From positions 1-8,472 of the forward strand of contig JAQUOR010000070.1 in NCBI GenBank assembly GCA_028717025.1: DNA of 8,472 nucleotides, given 5' to 3'. The notes beneath the pieces are model-generated. The model was given only the letters and a program-made list of their open reading frames with translations, had not been told where the DNA came from and searched no databases. Every line of letters begins with the position of its first letter. Positions within the stretch are counted from its first letter, which is position 1. Origin of the DNA: Candidatus Omnitrophota bacterium (GTDB lineage Bacteria > Omnitrophota > Gorgyraeia > Duberdicusellales > 4484-171). This document shows positions 1-7,417 of this stretch, piece by piece. Made by a program: the position numbers and the translations under genes.

Positions 1-234
1 AAATAAATCAATGCGGCCGCGACTCAGATATCGAAAACCCGGTGTTAGAAAAAGAAAACGTGACACCGGCACTCCTTCAATTATTTCATGATGCGCCAGA
101 GAACGCGGGTAACGGTTTGTCACGACCTCTACCACATGCCCCTGCTTTATCAAACTCCGCGCCAATATGTGCGTTACGTTTTGCAGGCCGCCAAGCACGG
201 GTAGATAAGACGATGTGATGATGAGGATACGCAT
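1..234 (-). CDS. Glycosyltransferase family 4, N-terminal part (runs off left edge)
   Basis: The first 78 residues of a glycosyltransferase of the GT4 / GT-B fold; the rest lies beyond the left edge. The start reads MRILIITSSYLPVLGGLQNV: a first beta strand, then the glycine loop P-x-x-GG that follows it in GT4 enzymes, then a helix (THILARSLIKQGH) and a second strand (VVEVVTN). This is the acceptor-binding N-terminal half; the nucleotide-sugar half with the E-x7-E motif is not in the window. The usual GGxE loop here reads GGLQ. The ATG lies only 6 bases after the TAA of the GT39-like gene and has no clear Shine-Dalgarno of its own, so translation is probably coupled to that gene. Donor and acceptor sugars cannot be told. 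The frame is open with no stop from the ATG to position 1. Confidence 0.85.
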   Translation of the reverse strand, partial: MRILIITSSYLPVLGGLQNVTHILARSLIKQGHVVEVVTNRYPRSLAHHEIIEGVPVSRFLFLTPGFRYLSRGRIDLF

Positions 235-240
235 GCGGTT

Positions 241-1800
241 TTATTGTACGCGCCAGACCACGATACGTGGTTTTGTCTTATTATCGAATACGCTGTGCCA
301 TCCGTTAGCGGCGGCCCGGCTGGATTCTGGATCAAGAAGCCATGTTAAAGAAGGAAATTGCCCTGCGCCGTAACGCTCATCAAATACGACCCATTGTACC
401 CCTCGGGTATTTATGTCTTGCTCGAAGTTTTTTAACTCCTCCCGGCTAAAACTCTCAAAAAGCTTTCCCGGGCGTCTGGCATAAAAGAAAACATGCGGTT
501 GCGAAGCGACTATTATATCATGGGGGCCGGCTTTCGCGTTTAAGAATAACCCGGCCTTTTTAAATTCCATTGCTTGTCCGCCTGTTATATATTCCCTGGT
601 CTTTTCGATTGTTGCAAAAACAGTGATCAAAAGTATTACCGTAAACCCGATAACAATGCCTCTCTTTCTGTCGTTAACTAAAATACGCAGCATTGTCATG
701 CTCGATGCCAAAAGTAAAGGAAAAACGGGCAAAAGATAACGCGGTTCATTTTCAAAGAATACCGAACTCAAAAAAAATAAATAAATTATCATACTCACGC
801 CCGATAAAATTAATAGACGGTTGTTTTGCTTGAAGCGACGAAACGACAAGATATAACCCGGTACCGCTAAAAATGCCGGCCAAAATACTGCATATACTAT
901 TATTGTAGGCACCTGAACGACGAATCGCTTCATCCATAGGTAGCATAAACGCAACCAGCCCTGTTGATTGACTTTTGCAAAGGAAAGGGACAAAAAACCG
1001 GAATCATAAACGCCCTCGTGAAGCGTAAGCGCCACAAGGCGCCAACTATTCGTAAATATGGGTGAACCATAATAGAGCACATTAGCAGCAAGCTGCGGTA
1101 AGCTCCCAACGATAAAACCAATGCTCCCAATCACAAACTTATAGATAGTCCGAAGTTTATTATTCTTGAAATCGCCCATAACTGAGAGAATAAGTATGAT
1201 AAATATTATATACACACACCTGACGGTGAACCCCAACCCCAAACAAAGGCCGGCGAGAAATACCCGCGAATTACGCTGATTATCCAACAATGCCCAAAGT
1301 GCCATCATGAGAAATGCTGCTGCTAACATATCGGAACCTGAGATAGTGCTGTATATCACTACTGTAGGATTAACAAGCAACAATAGTGCTGTCAGCAATC
1401 CCGTAGAAGGCGCATAAAGTTTTTTCATCACCTTAAAGGAAGCTAAAAGATAAAAGAATCCGGCTATCATAGATACGAGCTTACCTGCGGCAAAAGTATC
1501 GTGCACTATCATATCGAAAAATCGCATCGCAAACACGCTTCCTACGCCTGCGCCTAAGGTGGGCGGTGAAAAATACTTGGTAAAAAGCGCTCGGCTTTTC
1601 ATCATGAATGTAACACCGTCGGTTTCGTAACCGATAAGGGGTGTATTGCGAATAGAAAATAATATTGCCATGGCGACAATATAGAAAAACAATAAGAGGA
1701 ATACGGCAGCCCCCTCAAAAGCACGGTAATCAAAATAATTCTTCGCACTGTGCACGAAAGAGGTACCGGCAGGTGAATTGGTATTATTCTCTGATTGCAT
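241..1800 (-). CDS. GT39-like (PMT/ArnT-type) polytopic membrane glycosyltransferase
   Basis: A 519-residue integral membrane protein with about 10-11 hydrophobic segments, the first near residues 31-50 and the last near 380-397, followed by a soluble tail of about 120 residues. This is the layout of GT-C enzymes of the PMT/ArnT/GT39 group, which transfer a sugar from a polyprenyl-phosphate carrier to a protein, lipid or glycan acceptor on the outer face of the cytoplasmic membrane. The loop after the first segment carries YETDGVTF (E59, D61), the place where GT39 enzymes have their catalytic acidic residue. ENEPRYLLPVFPLL (residues 350-363) matches the family's late R-Y-x-x-P segment. The ATG at 1800 is preferred over the TTG one codon earlier because a perfect AAGGAGG lies 6 bases before it. 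It lies 65 bases after the FAD oxidoreductase and 6 bases before the next GT4 gene. Acceptor and carrier are unknown; a Wzy- or O-mannosyl-type role is possible. Confidence 0.85.
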   Translation of the reverse strand: MQSENNTNSPAGTSFVHSAKNYFDYRAFEGAAVFLLLFFYIVAMAILFSIRNTPLIGYETDGVTFMMKSRALFTKYFSPPTLGAGVGSVFAMRFFDMIVHDTFAAGKLVSMIAGFFYLLASFKVMKKLYAPSTGLLTALLLLVNPTVVIYSTISGSDMLAAAFLMMALWALLDNQRNSRVFLAGLCLGLGFTVRCVYIIFIILILSVMGDFKNNKLRTIYKFVIGSIGFIVGSLPQLAANVLYYGSPIFTNSWRLVALTLHEGVYDSGFLSLSFAKVNQQGWLRLCYLWMKRFVVQVPTIIVYAVFWPAFLAVPGYILSFRRFKQNNRLLILSGVSMIIYLFFLSSVFFENEPRYLLPVFPLLLASSMTMLRILVNDRKRGIVIGFTVILLITVFATIEKTREYITGGQAMEFKKAGLFLNAKAGPHDIIVASQPHVFFYARRPGKLFESFSREELKNFEQDINTRGVQWVVFDERYGAGQFPSLTWLLDPESSRAAANGWHSVFDNKTKPRIVVWRVQ

Positions 1801-1806
1801 CAACTA

Positions 1807-1813
1807 CCTCCTT
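1807..1813 (-). promoter_or_regulatory. Shine-Dalgarno AAGGAGG of the GT39-like gene
   Basis: A full-consensus AAGGAGG on the minus strand, 6 bases before the ATG at 1800 and only 3 before an in-frame TTG at 1803. The spacing settles the start at the ATG. It is the strongest ribosome site in the window together with the one before the 21-codon reading frame at 3382. Confidence 0.8.
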
Positions 1814-1865
1814 GAAAAGTTTCTTGCGAATATGACAATAGGAAAGATTTGCACCGGTCATAATA

Positions 1866-3302
1866 CTATTTTCTACCCTCTTCGAAATATTCAGCGTCAA
1901 TGTTGATATTCCACAGCACATAGGGAGTCCCGGGTAACCTCAAATAGTTCCTTGCGGCAAGTAGCCCGCTCATAAGCGAATGGTCCTGATTATTATATTT
2001 GTGCATACCTGCGCGGCCGATAGAATAAAAATTAGTGAGTTGGTCTATCCTCGCTTTTAACAAATTATATGGTGCGTCAAAGCCAATACAATACAACGGG
2101 TATGCTTCAGTTTCTCGAACAACCCAAAATTTTTCTATTTCGGCATGTTTTATCAACCTCATCTTCGACAATTCATCGACCGCGAGTTTTCCTAAGAATT
2201 CGTCGGATTCGTTCCATAATCCTTGGCCCTGAAAAACAAAGTATTCCACGCCCAGCGCGGTTCTATCTCTAAACGGGACTATTGCGTTTGAAAAATTGTT
2301 ATAATTAACTACCCGCGCCATTTGCACGTCCGGGGAATGAACGTATATCCACTGATCAGGAAATATGTTTCCTCTCTTTACCAATAGATTTACCGAAATA
2401 TGATCGCGGTATCTCAGCGTATGCGCTGCGCTATTGATATGGTCCTGGTCCGGCGGATTAAGCATGCGAAAAAAATGAGCCAGGGGAATACTGCTAAAAA
2501 AATGTTTCGCCGCAATAGTTACAGTATTTCCGTTTGACTGTGTAATATCTATGGAGGTTATGGTCTCTCCTGAACGATTGAATCTGGTAACCTTGCTGCC
2601 AAGCATGAGCTTTGCACCCTGTGATACTACTGTATCGCACATGGCTTCATACATCTGGCCTGCGCCTAGCGAGGGGAAATCAAATTCTTCGGCTAACGTC
2701 TTAATTTTTTTATTTCTCGCCCACGGCAACGCATGAAGGATGACCGCGAGCGCATCTAACCCCTTTATCCTCTGCGCAGCCCATTCTGCGCTCATTTGGC
2801 TGCAAGGAATACCCCATACTTTTTCGGTGTAGGTTTTGAAAAATACTTCATATAGTTTTCTCCCGAATTTCTGACATATCCAATCCTCAAAGCTGACAGG
2901 ATCATTTTTTGTGTGGATCTGCGAGGAAAAAAAAGAAAAGATTGCGCGAGCCGATTCTCGAAGTCCTAACTTGATTAATGCATCTCCGGTTTCTATCGGA
3001 TAGTTAAAATATTTATTCTTATAGAATATGCGTGTCAGACGGGGTACGGCTCGAAAATCTTTCCCCAGGGTATCATGCCAGATATTATTGATTTCGTTGT
3101 TTTTAGTAAAAAAACGATGTGGACCGATATCGAACCTTATACCATCATATATTTCGGTTCTCGCAAGCCCTCCGGCGCACTTATTCTTATCTACGATAAG
3201 AATATTAGTAACGCCATGGGTGACCAATTCCAATGCCGCTCCCAAACCAGCGGGACCGGCTCCTATAATGCAACATTCATAAGCCTCTTTATTTCCTTCC
3301 AT
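1866..3302 (-). CDS. FAD-dependent oxidoreductase, UDP-galactopyranose mutase / protoporphyrinogen oxidase-like
   Basis: A 478-residue flavoprotein with an N-terminal Rossmann fold. The dinucleotide motif GAGPAG is at residues 14-19, the acidic residue closing the second strand is D38 in IVDKN, and GGLAR at 44-48 is the second FAD contact typical of NAD_binding_8/amine-oxidase-like enzymes. FDIGPHRFFTKN at 57-68 and YFNYPIE at 98-104 are characteristic of the branch that includes UDP-galactopyranose mutase relatives, and the C-terminal flavin motif is GRAG at 429-432 followed by HKYNNQDHS. The tail (VLWNIN...AEYFEE) resembles the W-x-V-N...EY-x-E tail I associate with uncharacterised members found beside glycosyltransferase genes. 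It probably acts on a nucleotide or lipid-linked sugar in the cytoplasm (ring contraction, oxidation or epimerisation); which of these is not shown. The ATG at 3302 has no Shine-Dalgarno and no alternative start lies upstream in frame; translation may depend on the reading frame ending at 3317. Confidence 0.85.
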   Translation of the reverse strand: MEGNKEAYECCIIGAGPAGLGAALELVTHGVTNILIVDKNKCAGGLARTEIYDGIRFDIGPHRFFTKNNEINNIWHDTLGKDFRAVPRLTRIFYKNKYFNYPIETGDALIKLGLRESARAIFSFFSSQIHTKNDPVSFEDWICQKFGRKLYEVFFKTYTEKVWGIPCSQMSAEWAAQRIKGLDALAVILHALPWARNKKIKTLAEEFDFPSLGAGQMYEAMCDTVVSQGAKLMLGSKVTRFNRSGETITSIDITQSNGNTVTIAAKHFFSSIPLAHFFRMLNPPDQDHINSAAHTLRYRDHISVNLLVKRGNIFPDQWIYVHSPDVQMARVVNYNNFSNAIVPFRDRTALGVEYFVFQGQGLWNESDEFLGKLAVDELSKMRLIKHAEIEKFWVVRETEAYPLYCIGFDAPYNLLKARIDQLTNFYSIGRAGMHKYNNQDHSLMSGLLAARNYLRLPGTPYVLWNINIDAEYFEEGRK

Positions 3303-3311
3303 GTGATTTCG

Positions 3312-3326
3312 GCGGCCTATGGCCGC
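3312..3326 (-). repeat. Perfect GC hairpin just before the FAD oxidoreductase start
   Basis: An inverted repeat with a 6-base perfect stem (GCGGCC / GGCCGC) and a 3-base loop, ending 9 bases before the ATG at 3302. In the mRNA it would fold over the place where a ribosome site would be expected. No U-run follows, so it is not a terminator. The stop codon of the 21-codon reading frame (3317-3319) overlaps the loop, so a ribosome finishing that frame would melt the hairpin. Confidence 0.6.
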
Positions 3327-3382
3327 GCGATGAGCATAGCATACGCGTCCCGTGATGTCTCATTGATATTCATAAGGTTCAT
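3317..3382 (-). CDS. Possible 21-residue leader peptide upstream of the FAD oxidoreductase
   Basis: A short reading frame starting MNLMNINETSRD and ending LIARP, then TAG. It is preceded by GGAGAGG with 6-base spacing, a better ribosome site than that of any neighbouring long gene except the GT39-like one. Its stop falls in the loop of a GC hairpin and lies 14 bases before the ATG of the FAD oxidoreductase, which has no Shine-Dalgarno. This layout suits translational coupling. The same frame is also open further upstream to a TAG at about 3416, so it could instead be the remnant of a longer decayed gene. I recognise no family. No hydrophobic segment or cysteine is present. Whether the peptide is made is not known. 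Confidence 0.35.
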   Translation of the reverse strand: MNLMNINETSRDAYAMLIARP

Positions 3383-3388
3383 TTTTAC

Positions 3389-3395
3389 CCTCTCC
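3389..3395 (-). promoter_or_regulatory. Shine-Dalgarno GGAGAGG before the 21-codon reading frame
   Basis: GGAGAGG on the minus strand, 6 bases before the ATG at 3382. It is well placed for that short frame and too far (more than 85 bases) from the FAD oxidoreductase ATG to serve it directly. Confidence 0.5.
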
Positions 3396-3438
3396 GACAA
3401 CTCCTCTGTAGTTATTTCCTAAGTAGCTATGTCTTTCC

Positions 3439-4974
3439 TTATTTTTTCCGTGCAAGAAAAATAACATGTCCGGCAAACTCTAAAGGCATTACTTTGACAA
3501 TCCACTCCATGCCAAACGCAGTTCCCCGGCCCATCCGATACCAAAGAAAACTTACAAAATAACGTATAAACGCCAGAGGCAGAAGCCATAAACGTGTAAG
3601 GGGGAGTGCCAATTCTGACAGCGGATATCCTGCGTAGCGCCGCAAGAACGTCCAGAGTATAAGCGCGAAACCGGGAATATCCGGAATGAGCACGATATCG
3701 GAGAACCCCTCAGTACGCAGTATGCGCTCGATAACAACATGGCTCATCCCGTATGTCGACTGCCCATGGACCGGTTCCAGAAAAGAGCTTGAACCACAGA
3801 GTACTCCTCCCGGTTCCAGAACGCGGTGAATCTCTTTGAACGCGCGCGCTGGATTATCAAGAAGCGAGGTCACTGTCCAGAAAATGACGCATGCTATTTT
3901 TTCTGAGCCCACAGGAAGATTGTGGGCATCGCCTGCGATATTAAATTGTGTTCGGGGATAGTCAAGGCCAATCCAGGTGTAGCCTGCTTTTGTCGCAGCT
4001 TCTTTATGGGGTCCTGTACCGCAGCCGACATCAAGGCATGTACCGGTTCCGACGGGAAGAAATTCGCGAAGGTCGTTCCATTTAAGACTTCTTAAAAAAA
4101 TTCTAAAATCTCTCAGGCGCCATCGATGTTGCGCCAAAGAGAAAGGTGATGCCTCTTGCGAAGTTGTAACATCACAGCAACCGCCGGGTGTGCCTACTTC
4201 CCATATACGTTCAGCGGGCTGCCCCTTTCCTATATTTAAAGCGTACCGTTTCAGTCGCTCTCTGGCTTTCTTCTCCGTACCTCCCCAAAACCCAATCTGA
4301 GATCTATAACAAAGGACGGCCTTTGTTTTAATCTCAAGATCAATAGGAAAAGTCGAAGATTTCCATGCGCCGGCGTTCTCCTGCAGAGAATATTTTTCAA
4401 CGCTGGGCCAGGGGTCGTAATAACGAAATTGCGCATCGGTATCTGCAAGCTGGTACACTGCCTGACAGAGCAAATAGTGGTCAACGTGTCCAAAAATATC
4501 AATCGGCAGGTACACAACGGGAACAAATCCTTCGGCGCGTACCTGTTCAGTGCGGCGTTTTAAAAAATGCGTTACCGCAGTAGTCAGTACCGCGTCCTCC
4601 TCTAAAGGACGTCCCGCAAGAGTCGCGTAGGTACAATAGAGAGGTTTATCTTCTTTCGTTCTTCGATATGGCGCTTCGATAAAATCGCAATGTTCATGGG
4701 AAACGCCAATAATTTTACAAGCCTGTATGTCTGCTTGCTGCCGGCTGATAGTGACATTAGCATCCGCTAATCTCCACTTTGCATGGAGATGCCGCGCAAA
4801 TGCGCTTAAAGAAGAGCTGTCGGCACCTTTGCCAAATATGGTGATAACTGCAACACGTTCTCCCCGTGTGCGCTGTCGATGCATAAGCCCTCCACAGGCA
4901 AGTATGGCATCATCGAAATGGGGAGAAAGATACATATGAAACGGCTTAGCGAAAGAAGCATTTTCTGTCATCAT
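3439..4974 (-). CDS. Bifunctional PIG-L/LmbE deacetylase - class I SAM methyltransferase
   Basis: A 511-residue fusion of two enzymes. Residues about 12-250 are a PIG-L/LmbE domain: SPHFDDA at 17-23 supplies the zinc and catalytic residues H19, D21 and D22, and GHVDH at 162-166 supplies the second histidine pair (H163, H166). Members of this family are zinc hydrolases that remove the N-acetyl group of GlcNAc-type sugars. After a linker of about 35 residues, residues about 285-400 are a class I methyltransferase: motif I LDVGCGTG at 314-321, acidic residue D338 in IGLDYP, GDAHNLP at 348-354, and EPGG at 387-390, as in the Methyltransf_11 group. A hydrophobic stretch near 455-478 follows. All key residues of both halves are present, so both are probably active. 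AGAGG lies 6 bases before the ATG. Its place between two sugar enzymes points to de-N-acetylation and methylation of the same glycan or sugar; the substrate is unknown. Confidence 0.9.
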   Translation of the reverse strand: MMTENASFAKPFHMYLSPHFDDAILACGGLMHRQRTRGERVAVITIFGKGADSSSLSAFARHLHAKWRLADANVTISRQQADIQACKIIGVSHEHCDFIEAPYRRTKEDKPLYCTYATLAGRPLEEDAVLTTAVTHFLKRRTEQVRAEGFVPVVYLPIDIFGHVDHYLLCQAVYQLADTDAQFRYYDPWPSVEKYSLQENAGAWKSSTFPIDLEIKTKAVLCYRSQIGFWGGTEKKARERLKRYALNIGKGQPAERIWEVGTPGGCCDVTTSQEASPFSLAQHRWRLRDFRIFLRSLKWNDLREFLPVGTGTCLDVGCGTGPHKEAATKAGYTWIGLDYPRTQFNIAGDAHNLPVGSEKIACVIFWTVTSLLDNPARAFKEIHRVLEPGGVLCGSSSFLEPVHGQSTYGMSHVVIERILRTEGFSDIVLIPDIPGFALILWTFLRRYAGYPLSELALPLTRLWLLPLAFIRYFVSFLWYRMGRGTAFGMEWIVKVMPLEFAGHVIFLARKK

Positions 4975-4980
4975 TATACA

Positions 4981-4985
4981 CCTCT
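4981..4985 (-). promoter_or_regulatory. Shine-Dalgarno AGAGG of the deacetylase-methyltransferase
   Basis: AGAGG on the minus strand with 6 bases to the ATG at 4974 and 9 to a second in-frame ATG at 4971. Either start gives essentially the same protein. The 116-base gap upstream is AT-rich in its middle part, but I see no convincing -35/-10 pair in it. Confidence 0.6.
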
Positions 4986-5090
4986 GGTTTGGTTGAAGCG
5001 GCTATTCATACTTTATCGATATATTATTTTATTTTGCGTGGCACACACGATGAAAAGCTATACGTCGCTGCAGAGGCATATACGCTGTGT

Positions 5091-6293
5091 CTAAACGTAT
5101 GCTTGTTTTTTGACATGCTCGTAAAGAGCAAGTGTCTGCGCGCTGATTTTTTCCGGAGCAAAATTAGCCAACACGTGTTGACGTCCGGCTTCTCCCATGC
5201 GTGCGCGTAGCTCCGGCGAACGCAATAAGCGCACTATCGCGCGCGCCAATTCCTGCGCGTTGTTCGGCTCAACCAGTATACCGGTAACATTGTCGACAAC
5301 GGTTTCAGGTAAAGCGCCGGCTCTGGTAGTCACCACCGGTAAACCGAAAATCATTGCTTCGATACACGATATGGAAAACGTCTCAAAGTATGACGGCAAG
5401 ACGAAGATCGAAGAAGTCTGGTAAAGTTCATGGATCTCGTCCCATTCCAAATGGCCTTTAAAATCAAGATATTGCGCGATATGGTGTTCATCGACGGCTT
5501 TTTGTATCAGCTTCCGAGACAGCGACATATGATATCCTCCGGCAAAGATGAATTTAGCATCGGGATACTGCTCAATAACATACGGGATAGAGCGCAAAAG
5601 CCACAATATCCCCTTTCGATACTCCAGCCTGCCCGTATAGAGAATAGTATCTGCGTCCTTACGTGATCCGAGGTTAAGGGATTGCTGGATGAAATCTGGA
5701 TTTATGGGGTTTGGTATAACGCGTACTTTATCTTTTGGGATACGTAACTCATCGGCAATTTCTTGCGCTTGAAAATGACTCGGCGCAACGATACAGGAAC
5801 ACTTTCGTAAGCACCAGCATTCTACCGCCCTTGATATTTTATGCCCAAGGTATATTTTTTCTCCGCTAAACTTACTCATGGTAACATACGAACCGTGCGT
5901 CTTAATAATGAGAGGGATCCTTGCAAGAAAGAGCGTGATAAATAAATTACCTGCTTCCGATGATTCAATGACATCAATAGGGTTCTTCTTTAAAATCTTC
6001 TTTACTGAGAGCCATGCGCTTAGTGACCACTCAAGCTGGCATATGATTGCCGATATTCTCTTGCCGATAAAGGGAATTTTATGCACGTAATAGTGTATAT
6101 TGCCGAATTCAACGGCATACACTTTTGCACCTGTGGTATCGATGGACACGTGCTCATGAGCAGCGGCTTTTGCGATGATGATGACGGTATGTCCCGAGGC
6201 AGTCAAATTTTGCGATACCGACTTAAGGTATGACGCTATTCCCCCGCCTCCTTCTTTTCTGTGGTAATCGATGGCAATGTAACAAATATTCAT
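5091..6293 (-). CDS. Glycosyltransferase family 4 (GT-B fold)
   Basis: A complete 400-residue GT4 retaining glycosyltransferase. In order (numbered from the ATG at 6293): strand one MNICYIAIDY, glycine loop GGGGIASY at 15-22, THG at 132-134 in the acceptor half, PNP at 194-196 in the inter-domain region, GRLEYRKG at 221-228 where the donor phosphates are bound (R222 and K227), FAGG at 250-253, and E304-x7-E312 in the segment ETFSISCIEAM, with E304 and E312 as the donor-binding and catalytic glutamates. Length is usual for the family. It is cytoplasmic or membrane-associated, using a nucleotide sugar to extend a lipid-linked glycan. The ATG at 6293 is chosen over an ATG at 6308 and a TTG at 6311 because GAAGGA lies directly upstream of it. 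It starts 42 bases after the radical SAM gene, so the two are probably cotranscribed. Which sugar it transfers cannot be read from the sequence. Confidence 0.93.
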   Translation of the reverse strand: MNICYIAIDYHRKEGGGGIASYLKSVSQNLTASGHTVIIIAKAAAHEHVSIDTTGAKVYAVEFGNIHYYVHKIPFIGKRISAIICQLEWSLSAWLSVKKILKKNPIDVIESSEAGNLFITLFLARIPLIIKTHGSYVTMSKFSGEKIYLGHKISRAVECWCLRKCSCIVAPSHFQAQEIADELRIPKDKVRVIPNPINPDFIQQSLNLGSRKDADTILYTGRLEYRKGILWLLRSIPYVIEQYPDAKFIFAGGYHMSLSRKLIQKAVDEHHIAQYLDFKGHLEWDEIHELYQTSSIFVLPSYFETFSISCIEAMIFGLPVVTTRAGALPETVVDNVTGILVEPNNAQELARAIVRLLRSPELRARMGEAGRQHVLANFAPEKISAQTLALYEHVKKQAYV

Positions 6294-6297
6294 TTTA

Positions 6298-6303
6298 TCC
6301 TTC
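6298..6303 (-). promoter_or_regulatory. Shine-Dalgarno GAAGGA of the GT4 gene
   Basis: GAAGGA on the minus strand, 4 bases before the ATG at 6293. The two possible earlier starts (6308, 6311) have no such site, so the protein is taken to begin MNICYIAIDY. Confidence 0.6.
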
Positions 6304-6335
6304 GGCATCAAGATGGTTACGCATAGTCTTTTAAA

Positions 6336-7409
6336 CTATTTACAACGCACAGTCAAATTGTAATTCAGTAAGAGTCTCAGCTCGATGAGATTGACCCTCT
6401 CATATTGACCATCCATGTCTTTCAAGGCATCAGAAACTTCTTTAGCGAGACGCGCCCTTAGAGACGGGTTTTTTTTCATTAATTTCATAACAGACGCGTC
6501 ATACCCAAACTCGATCATATCAGCGCCGAATTCTTTTGCTTCTCGAGCAAATAAGGCGATTTCATGAATATTTTCGGGCACGATAGTCATATGAAGAAAA
6601 ATTTTAAGGTCTTTGCCGAAGGTCTTTGCCGTTCTTTTTACCATAGCGATATTGGCCAATACCTTTTCAAAGCAAGAACCTCTATTAATTTTTTCGTGAG
6701 TTTCTTTGGTTGCTGCGTTAAGAGATACGTTGTACCATTTTGAGTACATTGCGATCATCTGCGCAATATGTTCGTTCATTATTGTCCCGTTAGTGATAAA
6801 AATAACTTCGCAACCTCTTTCTCCAAAAAACCGAAATGCTTCTATTGCACCCGGCATGAACAAAGGTTCACCCCCCTGTATCACTACAGAAGCAATGTTA
6901 GCGGTAGGTATCTTATCCTTGATCTTTTCGAATTCCAAAACCGGTATGCTTTTATCCTGGCCTCGCTGAGGACACATGATACAGCTGATATTGCACCGTT
7001 CACCAAATAAAAACCAAACTTTCCGCAATCTGTCCAAAGGGACCTCAAGCGTAGGGGTCTGGCTTAAATCATAATGCCGCGGCGCAATGTAGCATCCGCG
7101 GCGGCAATGAAGCGCGCCCTTTAAGCACCGCTTCCGGGATATCTTCATTCTTTTGGAATTCCATATTTCTTCCAGAGAATCTCTGTATATATTCCCGACT
7201 ATCTCAGGCATATAATGACAACAGGCATATACATCGCCTAAGTGGTTGATAAAAATTTCTTCCCAGAGATGATGGCAATATCTGATAGTATCGGGTTTGA
7301 GGTAATAGCGGAGCCTCCAAAGATCACGAATATACCGTATGCATCCGATAAGGAGTTTGTTCTTTTTCAAAATATAGACCAATTTACTCTGTAAACGTTT
7401 AACTTCCAT
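6336..7409 (-). CDS. Radical SAM protein with N-terminal SPASM/twitch-like cysteine domain
   Basis: A 357-residue radical SAM enzyme. The core runs from about residue 130 to 320: C139-x3-C143-x2-C146 (CNISCIMC) binds the S-adenosylmethionine-cleaving 4Fe-4S cluster, and QGGEPLF at 178-184 is the GGE motif that binds the methionine amino group. Before the core, residues about 44-110 read like a SPASM/twitch auxiliary-cluster domain: C45, a strand-turn-strand with GDVYACC (C63, C64), GNIYRDSLEEIWNS at 72-85, then C95, C102 and C106. In most SPASM proteins this domain follows the core; here it precedes it, as in the small group annotated as twitch-domain radical SAM proteins. The N-terminus (1-40) is basic. 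The substrate is unknown: related enzymes modify peptides, proteins or sugars. The ATG at 7409 is fixed by an in-frame TAA three codons upstream; there is no Shine-Dalgarno, and a promoter ends just before it. Confidence 0.9.
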   Translation of the reverse strand: MEVKRLQSKLVYILKKNKLLIGCIRYIRDLWRLRYYLKPDTIRYCHHLWEEIFINHLGDVYACCHYMPEIVGNIYRDSLEEIWNSKRMKISRKRCLKGALHCRRGCYIAPRHYDLSQTPTLEVPLDRLRKVWFLFGERCNISCIMCPQRGQDKSIPVLEFEKIKDKIPTANIASVVIQGGEPLFMPGAIEAFRFFGERGCEVIFITNGTIMNEHIAQMIAMYSKWYNVSLNAATKETHEKINRGSCFEKVLANIAMVKRTAKTFGKDLKIFLHMTIVPENIHEIALFAREAKEFGADMIEFGYDASVMKLMKKNPSLRARLAKEVSDALKDMDGQYERVNLIELRLLLNYNLTVRCK

Positions 7410-7417
7410 AGCTTTTT

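Noticed and set aside
13..20. GCGGCCGC (NotI-type site) near the left edge, with GATATC close by, as a possible cloning junction
   Set aside because: The sequence reads straight through as part of the GT4 frame (SRGRID) with no break.
3317..3382. 21-residue frame as a radical SAM-modified peptide precursor
   Set aside because: It has no cysteine or repeated core, lies three genes away from the radical SAM genes, and is better explained by its link to the next start codon.
3075..3422. 115-codon open frame on the plus strand, and other plus-strand frames of 60-106 codons
   Set aside because: All but the margins lie opposite genes with strong family motifs on the minus strand, and none shows a recognisable domain or a convincing ribosome site.
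4974..5009. 11-codon frame whose TAA overlaps the deacetylase ATG (TAATG)
   Set aside because: It has no ribosome site and is too short to separate from chance in an AT-rich spacer.
4975..5090. Promoter between the GT4 and deacetylase-methyltransferase genes
   Set aside because: AT-rich stretches are present but no -35/-10 pair with acceptable spacing was found; readthrough from upstream is simpler.
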